Shown here: piece after piece, positions 10,995-23,054 of the stretch
Numbering within the stretch: position 1 is the first letter of the stretch
How the letters are laid out: each line of letters begins with the position of its first letter
Origin: Impatiens glandulifera
Lineage: Eukaryota; Streptophyta; Magnoliopsida; Ericales; Balsaminaceae
DNA: 64,000 nucleotides
Reading direction: 5' to 3'
Assembly (NCBI RefSeq): GCF_907164915.1
Contig: NC_061869.1
Coordinates: forward strand, 46,993,771-47,057,770
Notes under the pieces: model-generated
Told to the model about the DNA's origin: nothing
Seen by the model: only the letters and a program-made list of their open reading frames with translations
The model's database searches: none
Made by a program: the position numbers and the translations under genes

Positions 10995-12240
10995 AGAATG
11001 GCACATGAGCGAAGGAGTCTTCGCTCTAAAATATTCTATTCAATACGTTTTACATGGCACCTGGGCGAAGGAAGGTTCGCTCGAAACCAGTATATTCATT
11101 CCTTCTTACATGGCGCCTGGGAGAAGTATGCGTCGCTCGATTCTCTACACATATAAAATAATTGAAGCGAAGTATGCTTCACAAAAAAGTGTCTCCTCGT
11201 AAATAAAATTTATAAAAAAAATTTATATAAAAATAGGTAATTGAAGCGAAGAATGCTTCGCGGAAAAGCGTCTATTCATAAATTTATTAATTTAAAAATA
11301 TTTTATTTTTGTTTATTTTTGTGTTTACATACATGAGTAATTGTATTTACACGATAGGTAAACGGTCTTTTCATGGGTGTGTTGGGGGTTTTACATGAAC
11401 GTATAGGCATATAACTAATTGAAACGAAGTATGCTTCGCTCGAAAAGCGTCTATTCATTACATTTAACATGTCACCTGGGTGAGGGAGGCTTTGCTCGAA
11501 AAGCGTCTATTCATTACATTTAACATGTCACTTGGGCGAGGGAGTCTTAGCTCGAAAGGCATCTATTCATTACATTTAACATGGACTTAGGCGAAGGACG
11601 GTTCGCTCGAAACCATTATATTCATTCCTTCTTACATTGCGCCTGGGCGAAGTATTGTTCGCTAGATTCTCTTCAGTGTATTAAAATAATTTAAGCGAAG
11701 TATGCTTCGCTGCAAAGCTTCTCCTCATAAATAAAATTTTTAATTTTTTTAAAATATAAATAAGTAATTGAAGCGAAGTATGCTTCGCAACAAAGTGTCT
11801 CCTCGTAAATAAAATTTTTAAATTTTTTTTTATATAAAAATAGGTAATTGAAGCGAAGAATGCTTCGCTGAAAAGCGTTTATTCATAAATTTTTTAATTT
11901 AAAAATATTTTATTTTTGTTAATTTTTGTATTTACATACATGAGTAAGTGTATTTACATGATAGGTAAACGGTCTTTTCATGGGTGTGTTGGGGGTTTTA
12001 CATGAACGTCATGGTATCAAAAACCTTTGATGCGAAGTACGCTTCGATCTAAAAGCATCTCTTCATTCCGTTGAACGGGGCGCCTAGGCGGAGAATGCTT
12101 CGCTCCTTACCGCTTCTCTCCATTCATTCTTACATGGTGCCTGGAGAGAAGTGAGCTTCGCTCGTACCAATATATCTTCATTCCTTTTTGATTTGGAAGC
12201 TGGAGGATGGGAGCTTCGCTTCATACGTTATCTAGGCATT
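10995..12240. repeat. Palindrome-rich repeat region with a 606-bp-spaced duplication
   Basis: The recurring palindrome AGCGAAGTATGCTTCGCT and variants (GCGAAG-N4-CTTCGC) occur near 11163, 11232, 11422, 11692, 11770, 11848 and 12022. They alternate with GGCGCCTGGGCGAAG-type phrases. A 240-bp segment at 11161-11400 recurs at 11767-12006, ending in both copies with TGTTGGGGGTTTTACATGAA. No coding frame crosses it. Confidence 0.8.
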
Positions 12241-14356
12241 CCCTTAACGCCGTTTGGGGTGAATCCGGAATGAAACTCGGGTTCTGGATTCTCCCACCAT
12301 TCTCTTCAACCCAACATTATTTATTAATATAATAATGCTCCTGCATTTTGATTGGTCCGCAACAGGGAAACACGACAATCGGTAGCAGAAGATTTGGATT
12401 GCATCTTGTGTTGAGTTGTGTTTCAAAATATGATAGTATTAAATAAGTTATACTACTATAGAATAAAAAGTAATGTTATGTATTTTTTTACAGTATAAAT
12501 GGCTTAAGAATTTTTGTTGGAACTTAATTATATATTCTGAAGTTGTATTTTTGGATTTAATCTATTTTGGTTTGATTATTGATTTATTGAATGTTTCTTC
12601 ATATGTTATATATTATAGGTAAAAGATAATTGTTTATAGAAATATTTGTTAGTGAAGATATGTGCACCGAACATATTTATTAATCATGATTATCACAAAA
12701 ATTCGATAATTATTATTATCCATTTTTAAATACTTTAATCGTTGTATGAGTGACTGAACTATAATAATTTTTACTAAATTGTATTATGATATCATTTAGT
12801 GTCTTTTTTATCGACTTATTCACTATTTGTTTACATGTGTTTACATATGTATAATTTAAAAATATGTATTAAAACTAGAAAATATAAATATGTCTAACGT
12901 TTTTATTAATTGTTCAATTTTAATTTCTTTTTTGGAAATATATAAATATGAGTGAATATTTTGGTAATAAAATTGAATTTTATTTTTTAAAAGGATTTGA
13001 GTGTGGTATGAGATGTGGATTTGTACGGGTAACTATTCAAGATATTCAGTGTAGAGAATGATTCATCAATCCAATGTTTCTTTAGAATTTGATTTTATCT
13101 ATTTCTTTTTTATCTAAAAAACCTTGTAGTGGGTAATTATTCATTTGGTTAAAAAATTAAAAAATGTCATTATTTTCCATGTGTGAAAGATAAAAATTAT
13201 TATTAATTTTTTATTTAGAGGAGTAGAAATTTAAATTCAATTCATTCTTCTTTATTTATATAATATACAAGAGAACATTAATCTATTTTTTCTAAAGTTC
13301 AAAACCACCGTATTTACAACTTGAACAAGTATGAAAAAATTGTCTTTGTCTTTATGTTAGTGGTTTATGGAGTAAAGTTTTTTTTTTTTTTATCATTTAT
13401 GGAGTTTACATTAGTATTTTAGTATACACATTTGTCTTTTAGTTTAATTATTTTTAAATCATTAAAACATTATTAAAAATTTGTAATCTACTAGTTAATG
13501 TTCTTTTTTTTAGTTATGATATTAGATATATAATATTGTTAAGAAAATTTATGATTATTTGGTTATTATTTAAAATGTCAATAATAGTAAGGAATGATTT
13601 TCAATGTCCTTTTTAATTATCACATACATTTTTTAAATACAAATATAAAATTTTGAAAAAAATTATTTAAAAATTCTAAAAATAAATCAAAATTACTAAA
13701 AATTAAATAAATTTTCATCGACATTTAAATTAATGCTACCGACGCTTAAATAAGCGTCGTTTGCACCGACCCTGCTAATGTCGACACAAGAATAACCGAT
13801 GTCGGTGATATATTTGGCGATAGTTTTAATGGTTGACAAATGTTTTTTTAAGATTAACGAGAAGTTTTTTTTGTTAGAGTAAGTTTAGTTGTTTTGATTT
13901 ATTAAATATTATTTTATATCATTTATAAATTAATTTTTTACTTTTATTTTCTGTTAAAATTATTGATAATCATATCCTTATAAAAAAAAATATAACTAAT
14001 CACCTCATATATATATATATATATATATATATGATATAATTATGAAAATACTTATTAGATTAGTTCTCTACTTTAAGACTTAAGTAGGCGAGCTTGCTAC
14101 TAATATTTTTAGTGCAAATCAATAAATGTGAAGCCGCTCCGTTGATTTCAATGACCAATTATATAATGAACTAAAAAAAAGAATAGATATATATAAATAT
14201 AAATCTAGGTATAAATAAAAGAACATAATTGAAACGGGAGAAATTGCAAATGAAGATGACTCTTAAATGTAATTGTATTGAAGTTAGAAACTACAATTTA
14301 TATTCAAATGGTGTTATAATTGAGCAAAGAAAATATTTCAACTTCAAATAACAATA
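12241..14356. other. AT-rich intergenic region
   Basis: No gene seen. It contains poly-T runs (13380-13391), an (AT)n run at 14007-14032, and near 13725-13830 a set of inverted GACGCTTAAATAAGCGTC-type phrases (CCGACGC...GCGTCG). These resemble subterminal repeats of a small CACTA-like element, but no ends or target duplication could be placed. It forms the 3' flank of the LRR-extensin gene. Confidence 0.5.
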
Positions 14357-16420
14357 TTAATAGCCTTGGATTGCTGGAGGGGGTGGCGATGAGTACATGC
14401 CACCCACGGTTGGCGGAAGTGTCACATTTGGGAAGGCTTCTGGTGTTGGTTGAGGTCTAGGAGTTGGAGAAGGTGCTGGTGAGTAGATTGGTGGCGTTGG
14501 GTATAATTGGGGTGGAGGGCTAGAGGTTTGAGGAGGAGGTGAGTAGATTGTTGATGGTGGAGGAGGTGAGTATAATGGTGGGGGAGGACTAGCGGTTGGT
14601 GGAGGTGGTGAATATATGGGTGGTGGTGGTGAGTATACTGGTGGGGGAGGACTAGTGGTTGGTGCCGGTGGAGGTGGTGAATTTACGGGTGGTGGTGGTG
14701 GTGGTGAGTATACTGGTGGGGGAGGACTAGTGGTTGGTGGAGGTGGTGAATATACGGTTGGTGGTGGTGGTGAGTTTACTTGTGGGGGAGGACTAGTGGT
14801 TGGTGGAGGTTGTGAATATACGGGTGGTGGTGGTGAGTTTACTGGTGGGGGAGGACTAGTGGCTGGTGGAGGTGGTGAATATATGGGTGGTGGTGGTGAA
14901 TATATGGGTGGTGGTGGTGAGTATACTGGTGGCGGAGGACTAGCGGTTGTTGGAGGTGGCGAATATACGGGTGGTGGTGGAGGACTAGCGGTTGGTGGAG
15001 GTGGTGAGTATACTGGTGGGGGAGGACTAGCGGTTGGTGGTGGTGGTGGTGGTGGTGAGTATAGTGGTGGTGGAGGTGGTGAGTAAAGTGGTGGGGGAGG
15101 ACTAGAGGTTGGTGGGGGAGATGAGACAAGGGGTGGTGGTGATGCTATAGGAGGTGGAGGAGAAGAAATTGGTGGTGGTGGAGATTTGTTTATTGGTGGC
15201 TCCGAAGGAGGGCTCTTGGGGCGTCTTCGTATTTCGGGGCCAGGATTTTCAGGGTTTTCACGACAATGTTTTGTACAATCAATAGACTTGTCTAAAATAG
15301 GCTTACATACATGTGTAGGTTTTTGTTTTGGCTTGTTGTCCAAACAATTGTGGTGGTCATCTAATGTAATATCATTTCTAAGTTTTGGATCACATTCCTT
15401 TCCCTCATTTGTTATATAATTGTTTGAAAAAGTGAAGTTCAACAAACTTGGCAATTTACAAATGTTGTCGGGTATTGACCCTATCAACATATTGTTAGAG
15501 AAATCCAAGACTTCGACACTCTTCAATCCGTTAAGACTGACCGGCAATCCACCTACAAACTTGTTATGGCCTATGTCAACTATAGTTGCATTAGCTAGCA
15601 TACCAATCTCCTCCGGTAGACAACCACCCAATTCATTATTAGCGAAAAGAATCTCATTTATATTACTCATTTGGTTAATGGTCTTTGGAATGCACCCGCT
15701 AAACCTATTGTTGGAAAACACAGCAACAGACACCGGTGACTTCCCAATGGTATCGGGAATGCATGCTTCAAACCTATTGTTATTAACGAACAATGCGTCG
15801 AGGTCTTTCTCAAATAGTTCTGGTGGTAACGACCCCTCAAAATCATTATACCTTATATCAAGGTATTTCAAAGATGGCAACCCTAAAACAACCTCGGGAA
15901 AGGGACCCACAAACCGGTTGTTGCTTAGGTCTAGCTCATGTACCAATTTAAGATTGCTAATACTTTGAGGAACAATCCCACAAAATCGGTTGGAATTGAT
16001 ATGAAGCAACGCGATGTCGGATAACATCCCAATCTCATCTGGGAGGTGCCCGGCAATGTCACCTTGGTTAAGGTCAACTCCTGCCACAACGGTTATTGTT
16101 GGATCATCTAGGGCTCTCTCGCAAAAAACGCCATTGTAGGCGCACACATTGGCACCATCCCAATTTCCGGTCATGTTCATCGGGTCAGAATATATGGCAT
16201 CCTTCAATGCTTGGAGACCAATGTAGGCCCTCTTTAGCCTTGGATTAGGAAATGTGATTTGTAGGTCAACCTCGAAATCAAATCCGTCCGGAAGAGGGTC
16301 ATTTTCATTGCCGGATGAATGAGGAAAGTGAGCCAAAGATACAATGTAAAATGAGGAGAGATATATATATAATAATAAGAAGAAGCAACCTTTGGCCTTC
16401 ACATTTGGAAGGAAAGCCAT
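14357..16420 (-). CDS. LRR-extensin, pollen extensin-like (PEX/LRX) protein
   Basis: An intronless 687-aa chimeric cell-wall protein. Residues 1-31 form a hydrophobic signal peptide. Residues 55-105 are the LRR N-cap with the paired cysteines NVCAYNGVFC. About ten leucine-rich repeats span 110-335 (GHLPDEIGMLSDIALLHINS, DLSNNRFVGPFPE). A cysteine-rich hinge covers 343-386 (KECDP, NCL, HVC, DCTKHC). Residues 400-687 are an extensin domain of SPPPP and YSPPPP repeats. In this family the LRR part binds RALF peptides and the hydroxyproline/tyrosine-rich tail anchors in the wall, controlling wall integrity during tip growth. AYNGVFC..ALDDP and ALLHINSNRFCGI fit the reproductive PEX group better than vegetative LRX. 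The start is the first in-frame ATG; the frame stays open upstream to a TTG at 16528. Confidence 0.93.
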   Translation of the reverse strand: MAFLPNVKAKGCFFLLLYIYLSSFYIVSLAHFPHSSGNENDPLPDGFDFEVDLQITFPNPRLKRAYIGLQALKDAIYSDPMNMTGNWDGANVCAYNGVFCERALDDPTITVVAGVDLNQGDIAGHLPDEIGMLSDIALLHINSNRFCGIVPQSISNLKLVHELDLSNNRFVGPFPEVVLGLPSLKYLDIRYNDFEGSLPPELFEKDLDALFVNNNRFEACIPDTIGKSPVSVAVFSNNRFSGCIPKTINQMSNINEILFANNELGGCLPEEIGMLANATIVDIGHNKFVGGLPVSLNGLKSVEVLDFSNNMLIGSIPDNICKLPSLLNFTFSNNYITNEGKECDPKLRNDITLDDHHNCLDNKPKQKPTHVCKPILDKSIDCTKHCRENPENPGPEIRRRPKSPPSEPPINKSPPPPISSPPPPIASPPPLVSSPPPTSSPPPPLYSPPPPPLYSPPPPPPPTASPPPPVYSPPPPTASPPPPPVYSPPPTTASPPPPVYSPPPPIYSPPPPIYSPPPPATSPPPPVNSPPPPVYSQPPPTTSPPPQVNSPPPPTVYSPPPPTTSPPPPVYSPPPPPPVNSPPPPAPTTSPPPPVYSPPPPIYSPPPPTASPPPPLYSPPPPSTIYSPPPQTSSPPPQLYPTPPIYSPAPSPTPRPQPTPEAFPNVTLPPTVGGMYSSPPPPAIQGY

Positions 16421-16586
16421 TGGTGATGACCACCTTGGAGATACCCCAAGGCTGCTATATCTAAGCAACAGAAAAGAGCCAATGGATAGGAAATATGTCT
16501 TAGGTTGAGGAAGAGAGGGACCTCCCAAAAGTAAAGGGAGCCTTACGAGGGAAATATATATTTCTTTTTGCTAAAAACCCAAATCT

Positions 16587-16596
16587 CTATTTATAG
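16587..16596 (-). promoter_or_regulatory. TATA box of the LRR-extensin gene
   Basis: CTATAAATAG on the minus strand, about 165 bp upstream of the ATG at 16420. A transcription start about 30 bp downstream (near 16560) would give a leader of about 135 nt without an upstream ATG in the coding frame. Confidence 0.65.
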
Positions 16597-16998
16597 TGCC
16601 CTATATTCATGGAAATTGTAGGCGAAACCAAAAAATGTGGTGATAACTCTCTTTGTGGGATTTTATCAAATATTCTTTCACAATAGTTCATCAAATATTA
16701 TATATAGAGATATATTTACTAATTACTTTGAGATTTTGAGATTTTTTCCATTAAAAATAGTTTTAAATTTATTAGCGTACTCATTTCATATAGAATAAAT
16801 TATGACATATAAAAAGTATTACAAGCATATAAGGGGTTACAAATGAATAAATTGAGAGACTCAAAAAACAGATATAACTCAGTTTTGGTTGACCTTGACC
16901 ACATTTAGTTACTTGTTTATTTTTATTTTTTTATGTTTTAAATTTTATCCTTGGCAATAAATGATCCTAATTTATTTTTTCTTTTAAGTTAACTTTTC

Positions 16999-17001
<3 letters not shown>

Positions 17002-17083
<82 letters not shown>
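17002..17083. repeat. (TA)n microsatellite
   Basis: About 82 bp of uninterrupted alternating T and A, in the upstream region of the LRR-extensin gene between its promoter and the hAT element. Confidence 0.98.
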
Positions 17084-17086
<3 letters not shown>

Positions 17087-17230
17087 CTCTAAACGTGGAA
17101 AATTATATATAATGACACTCCATATTTATGATTTTTAATTTGATTTAAGACTTTTTAAATTGAAATTAATGTAACCTGTAACATATTATCTCTTAGCCTC
17201 CAAATTAGGGTAATAATACACGAGTCTTAG

Positions 17231-18753
17231 TAGTGGCGGACCCATAAATGTTTTCTCGGGGGCAAATACATAGTAACGTAGCATTTTTTTTTTGCGAACA
17301 AATAAATACATTTTTTAATTAAAATATTACTCGGTAATTACATAAAAAATACTAACAAGCACAATTACAAAATACTAACAAGCACAATTACTAAATTATT
17401 CTTATCCATGATTCGGTACAAAAGAAGAAAAAATCTCTTCATTACGTTGACTACACCAATCAATCAATTCAAGAAAATTACTTTTATTTGATGAACTACT
17501 TGACTCATCATGTCTTGGAATAGGTAATCATTGCCTCAATAGAAAGCATGTTACATCAAATATTGTCGTTAAACGGGTGCGATAATTTATTTCTATATCA
17601 CGACCATGTGTACGTAAAACGTTTCTCACGCTGTCTTTGATCTTGAAATGATTCAAATTGAATTCTAGCTTCATTATGACAACTATTTGAAGTTCCCATA
17701 GGACGATTGAATCTTTTTAATACTCTTTTCCAATTTTTTACTTATCTCCTATAAAGGTATCATCTACGTTTTTCTATTTAAAGGCTTGAAAAGATAATAC
17801 CAAAAACAAAATGATGCATCTTTTGATATGTTATATTCTAACCATGTATATTTGATCAGTAACATTAGACTCATTAGTAGGCTCATTAATTGATTGAGAA
17901 GGCTTAGGCTGGTCATGTGATGTAGAAGTACAAATTCGTTTATAGAACATATACATTATTCTATATCCTACATAAAATAAATAACTAAAAATAAATATGT
18001 GTCACAACCCTAAACCCCTAAATAAAATCTAACAAATACATTTATTTGTTGAAATAATTTAAAATTAATTTAAAATTAAGAAATATAAAATAATATTTTA
18101 CCCTTATATTTATATAAATGGTTATTTTACCCTTATATTTATATAAATTGTTATTTTAATCTTTATTTTATAAGTTATTTATATTATTAATTATATTCAA
18201 ATTAATAATATATATATAATTATAATATAAATGTAGTTTTAAAATAAATAATAATATTATATGATTTTCATTATTTTATATATAATTTTTTATATTTTAA
18301 GTTATATAAATAAATCTTATTTATATATTAACTAAAATTTATGTATTATTATAAATATTGTATCTTAGAAAATATTGTTGTTATAAAATAAAATATTAAT
18401 AATAATTACTTTAATAAATTATATTTGAAATTAGAATACTACAATTATGAATTAATTTTTTTTATTAATTTTTATAAAAGAAAGTGTTAGTTTATTATAA
18501 ATATTTATATATTAGAAAATAATGTTTGTATAAAATAAAAAAAAAGTTATTATTTTATAAAAAGAAGTGTGATATTATTATAAAGAAAATGTGAGAGGCA
18601 AAGTTTGATCATTTCACCTTCGTTATACATTTCAGCTCCAAAACCAGTAGAACAAAGCCTTATTGGTAAACATATATATAAAAATTATCTTAAAACTTTT
18701 ACACTGGTCGGGGGAGGCCCGGCCTCCAAGACCCCCTAGTAGGTCCGCCACTG
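17231..18753 (-). mobile_element. hAT-superfamily DNA transposon, degenerate
   Basis: The left end reads TAGTGGCGGACC and the right end GGTCCGCCACTG, a 12-bp terminal inverted repeat with one change from CAGTGGCGGACC. It is flanked on both sides by the 8-bp direct repeat AGTCTTAG (17223-17230 and 18754-18761). An 8-bp duplication and CAGTGGCGGA termini are typical of plant hAT elements that encode ZMYM1-like/TTF-type transposases. The interior carries such a transposase remnant on the minus strand; the rest is AT-rich. Total 1523 bp, far shorter than an autonomous element. Confidence 0.88.
17385..17745 (-). pseudogene. ZMYM1-like (TTF-type) hAT transposase fragment
   Basis: On the minus strand, with one frame change and a few stops: VLKRFNRPMGTSNSCHNEAR, FESFQDQRQ, then THGRDIEINYRTRLT, CFLLRQ, PRHDESSSSSNKSNFLELID, RNEEI. 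These are the hallmarks of the N-terminal part of hAT transposases (SCHNxA...NQRQS.....YR.RLT.....FLL.QG..FRGHDES..S.NKGNFLEL). The catalytic region is absent. It lies inside the inverted repeats, as expected for the element's own gene. Confidence 0.82.
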
Positions 18754-18761
18754 AGTCTTAG

Positions 18762-20340
18762 AATAATTTTGCATTTTGACAAGTGTCATTCAGTGAGACT
18801 CGAAATATGAAATCAAGTGTTATAAATGATTCTTATACGGAAACATATTTTATTCAAAAATTAATTATATTAATTAACTTTTAATAGATTTCAAATCAAT
18901 TTTTAGACCACCGTTTATCTTTTATTTCAATAATCAAAATCTCATAACTTACCATCTTTTCGAATCTCATAAAAGATTTGAGGAATCGAATGATATATTT
19001 GATTAAAGAAAATTTGATTTTAAAATTATTCATTTAAATTAAATTTTAAATGACTAGTGTTTTAATTTATAGAGTCGCCTCACTTGATTGTTAAAAATTA
19101 AGAAAATATTTTACGTGTACAAACGTAATTTCAAAGATTCTTTTAGAACTTAGTGACATTCGGGAAAAAAACTTACACGTTATGTCTTACGTACTCGTTA
19201 AAAAACGATATTATTTCTCAAGACATTAGTTATTTAGAAAATGAATTTTACGTTTTATTTATTCAATTATTTTTTATGTTCCTAAAAATGTATTTAAGTT
19301 TGACATCTTTGTTTTCAAATATTAAAATAAACGTTGATACATGCGATTGATATTGAAAATTTACATTAAAAATATCAATTAAAGAGGTTATATTTAAAAA
19401 TAAATTCAAATTAGTCATTAATAAAATATTATTTTGTGTAAATGTTCTAAAAATATTTTAAAGAAATTATTTTTCAAATTTTTTAAAAATAGTTTGAAAG
19501 TTTGAATATATTAAAATTATTTAAAATCAAAAATAAAAACCAATAGGCCTAAGGGAATATTAATATATTAATATATATATATATATATTATCCTAATTTT
19601 TATTAATATAATATATAAATATATTAAAACAAATCTTTTTAGTTTTCTCTCTTATATATATCTTATTCTAATTAAAAATATTTTTCATTTAATTTATTTT
19701 TTAATATATAATAATTATATAATTTTTTTATATAATTTTTTTTTACCTATTTTTTTTTAAATATTAAATTTTTTTTGTGTTTTTTATTTATATATATATA
19801 AGAATATATATATATATATATATATATTTGAAAAAAAAAATAATATTTGTGAGCTTTTGAAATTAATTATGTAAAATATTTAATTTTATTCAAAATTTAA
19901 TAATCTGGGAATTTGAGAAATTCGAGTTAAATTAATTAAAACAAGATTAATTTAAGAAAAAGATTATTTATTTAAAAATATAGTCGCCAAATTATTTTAG
20001 AAAAATCAATAAAATGTATGTTTACAAACGTACTTTATACTAAAGTTTCCATAAGGGGTTCATATTTTGATTACGCTCGGAAAAGGGATTTAGCGCCACT
20101 TAAAGAATGGTTTTAATCACAAAGTAAAATTCTAGCTATCAAAAGTTTTATTTATAATATTTTATTTTCATTAATTAGTAGTCTGGGTGTCCTAAACAAG
20201 GATAGATTTAGATTACGTAAATAATTGTACAAAATTATTTAGAAGTGTATACTTGTGATTGCGTTGATATTAAATTGAGTAAAAACCTTAAAAAATATTA
20301 TAAAAGTATTAGAATTTAAAATAAATTTCAAATAGAGCCT
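18762..20340. other. AT-rich stretch, probable Tat/Ogre-like leader remnants
   Basis: No gene. Two passages (19071-19165 and 19981-20110) share the order 'AGTCGCC', 'TACAAACGTA', 'CATTCGG/CGCTCGG' and GGGAAAAA/GGAAAAGG. I associate this pattern with the untranslated part of Tat/Ogre Gypsy elements, from memory only. The remainder is simple AT-rich sequence. Confidence 0.35.
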
Positions 20341-20419
20341 TAGTCAAAATATTTGTTTGGGAAAATTAAAATTCATTTTCTGACCTATCGGGATTATTTG
20401 AAAATGGATTGGGATTTTA

Positions 20420-21800
20420 AAATTTCAAAAATAATTTTGGATTTCGAAAAGTGGAACCAAATAGGACTTATGATCGGAGTTCAAATTCTTGGGTCCGTTT
20501 TAACCAATCTGGGATCGGACGGGCTTGGTCTAGACCAGGGTGGTCTGAATTAGGGCTCGTAACACATAGTCAAAGGACCAGAGGGTTAAGTCTTGGGGTT
20601 CAGGAGGCTCTTCCCGAACTCAGATCATTTGGTCCTTGGTTCTAGAGGCTCAGTCCCAGATCTAGTTTCCTCGGTCGTGGACCTAGAAGTCTCGATCTTA
20701 GGTTAGAACTTTTGGTTCTTGGTCAAATTTCTCGTTCGGATTCCTCGGTCCATGCTCAAGAAAATCGATCCTAGGTCTTGGTCCTAACTCAAAAACATCG
20801 GTCCTTAGTCTCGGTAATAGGTCGATTTTCTTGGTACTCGGTCTTGGACTCGGTTAGGAACGAGAATTCTCGGTTCAGTTTCTTAGTCCCAGTCCTATAG
20901 GAACTAGTCATTGATGACCGAGTGTTCTTCATTTGGTATGAAAAATTTCAGGTTTGTATCTTTTGACACAGACTATTAAATCGTGATCTGCAAGTAGCAA
21001 ATAACTCATATGATTGTAGGGTTCATAAACCCTAACCCTAAACACGATCAATCGAACTCCATAACAATTGATATTTCAAAATCATTTTTAAGAAAAAAAT
21101 TGGGAACTTTTGATTTAGGCTATCTGATGTCCTAATTCTTGTTCCAACAACTTTGAAATGATGATTATAGTCGAACACAACCAAAACAAGAATATCAATA
21201 AAGCTCTCTATAACAACTTTCAAAACCGAAATTCAAACTTAATTTTTTAAAAACATCAGTTGGATCAAACATAATCGGGATGTTGATAAAATGATTTAGA
21301 AATCATCCTAACATGTTTAAAAATATGTTAGGAAACTATTTGATTCAAAATTCAAGCCTAAAAGCTCAAAAACACGGTTTTCAAATTTTCTAGATTTTAA
21401 AATCAAATTTAGGTTTTTTTCGATTTAGGTTGAATTGATCGAATCTCTTTCAACAGAAAACTTATTAATCATTTAGGGAATGATTTCTAACAAAGAAAAC
21501 ACAAAATTTATCCCTAGAAATGATCAACCCTATCATACTTGGAAAAATCCAATTTCAAATCACCATTCCAATTAGAGTGAGTCTGGAAATTTACCAATGA
21601 TTGGAGAACACTCTAATGATGTGTATTAAGCATACCGAGACCCTATATTGAAGCTTGGCTCGCTAGAGAAGATTCTTAAAAAAAACAGTTGGTCGGAATT
21701 TTTGTAGAACTTCAATCGGGATGTGATATATAAATTTTGTTTGATGGATTGGAAGTTTAACACGTAGGGAGTATTTATACTCAACTAGATTAGTTATTGA
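20420..21800. repeat. Copy X of a 1.4-kb interspersed repeat
   Basis: Starts with ATTTCGAAAAGTGGAACCAA and contains many CTCGGTC/GGTCCTAGGTC phrases (20540-20900). Later it has TTGGATCAAACATAATCGGG, a 'gattgGAGAACA' segment and a 'GTATTTATACT' TATA-like segment at about 21770. Copy Y (23055-24430) has the same phrases in the same order and orientation. Both probably come from long LTRs of Tat-like Gypsy elements. Small frames inside (20353-20645 and others) are not genes. Confidence 0.55.
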
Positions 21801-22185
21801 AGTTGAATTCGACTTCAAATTTTTTTTTCTGAAATCTTATCCTTCGAATTTATGTTCGTCCTTGGCAGCCTAGCTAGAGCGTAGGTTTTGACTTCAAAGT
21901 CTAGGGGAATTGAAGGCGGAGTAGTGACATGCACGATGGTGAAAAGAAATGAAGGGATAAGTTGGAGTATCGTAGGAGATAATCCTTCTAAAAGATCACC
22001 AGCATCCATTACGGGCCTCGAGAGTTCGCGAAGAAGACGAATAAAACAACTTTGTTTTGTTTAAACAAAACGCATCATTGCATTCCATTGGCGTTCCATT
22101 GGCGCTGGGGCGATTTGGCTAACGGGGTTAGCATAACCGTTAGTTGATTCCATGTGGACCGGACGCGCACGTGCATGTTTCTGGG

Positions 22186-22626
22186 TAAGGATGGCAATTT
22201 GAAACCGCCCCGCGAAAACCAAACTGAATTGCCCCGTTTCGGACGGTTTTTCCCCAAAACCGAACGGGGATGGGGCGGGGTTGGTATATGTGCCCCCCGC
22301 CCCAACCCGCCCCGATTTCACACCGATTTTGCCCCAAACACCATAAACATAATTAAATATATTAAATCACGAATATATTTATTTATTCACTGTATTTTAT
22401 AAGACTAGTAAGGTTATTTCATTATAATAATATAAAATTTTAATATATTACAATATATATTATATTAAAAAATTCGTTTATATAATTTTATTGTATAATT
22501 TTTATTTTATTTTTTTTTTAAAAATTATTAAAAGTGCCTCGTGGGATTCCCCGAAACAAAAAAAAACGAATGAGGCGGGGATGGTAAATGCATTCCCCGC
22601 CCCGAACCGCTCCATTGCCATCCATA
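22186..22626. mobile_element. Small inverted-repeat element (MITE-like)
   Basis: Ends TAAGGATGGCAA and TTGCCATCCATA are inverted. Just inside are GC-rich passages in inverted relation (ACCGCCCCGCGAAAACC on the left, GGGGCGGGGAATG-type on the right), against an AT-rich centre. Flanks GTTTCTGGG and TTCTTGGG could be a degraded 8-bp duplication, which would suggest hAT. No transposase. The small open frames here arise from the GC-rich inverted arms. Confidence 0.6.
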
Positions 22627-23054
22627 TTCTTGGGCGCTGAATGAAAATTCAGCGCCGATCCGATGGCTAAGTATCTTGCGCAATGAAATTCTTTATTTTC
22701 GGCCACATTAGATCATCATTTTTTATTTTTAATAAAAGGGTTATTTGAAATCAAATGTTAACCCCTTGCATTTTTCTTCACAAAATTAATACACAAAAAT
22801 ATTTTTGACAACATAATAAAAATTATGATCATTTATTTTATTTTTGGGTATTTTGGGGTACTTATTTAATTGTTTTAACCCGTAAATTATACATATTTTA
22901 TGTTTAAATTTATACTTAAATAATTTCAACCCCTTTTTGTGTTTAATTTGGGTAAACTAAATACAATATTTTAACCTCAAATTATTTTTTCATTTTTATT
23001 TAATCTTTCTAATTAGGGTTTAATTATTATAACAATTAACCCTAAGCCTAAGCT

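Noticed and set aside
14616..15086. 156-codon plus-strand glycine-rich frame (GGGGEYTGGGG repeats)
   Set aside because: It is the exact antisense of the extensin Pro/Ser/Tyr repeats; the low-complexity code leaves all frames open. No promoter or separate start context on that strand.
16421..16528. 36-residue N-terminal extension of the LRR-extensin
   Set aside because: It would start at TTG. The first in-frame ATG (16420) begins a good signal peptide and lies downstream of a TATA box at 16587.
21027..21048. Interstitial telomere-like AAACCCTAACCCTAAAC
   Set aside because: Only about two and a half units; short telobox-like sequences are common and there is no array.
22061..22402. Overlapping frames on both strands in GC-rich DNA
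   Set aside because: They lie in the inverted GC-rich arms of the MITE-like element and match nothing known.
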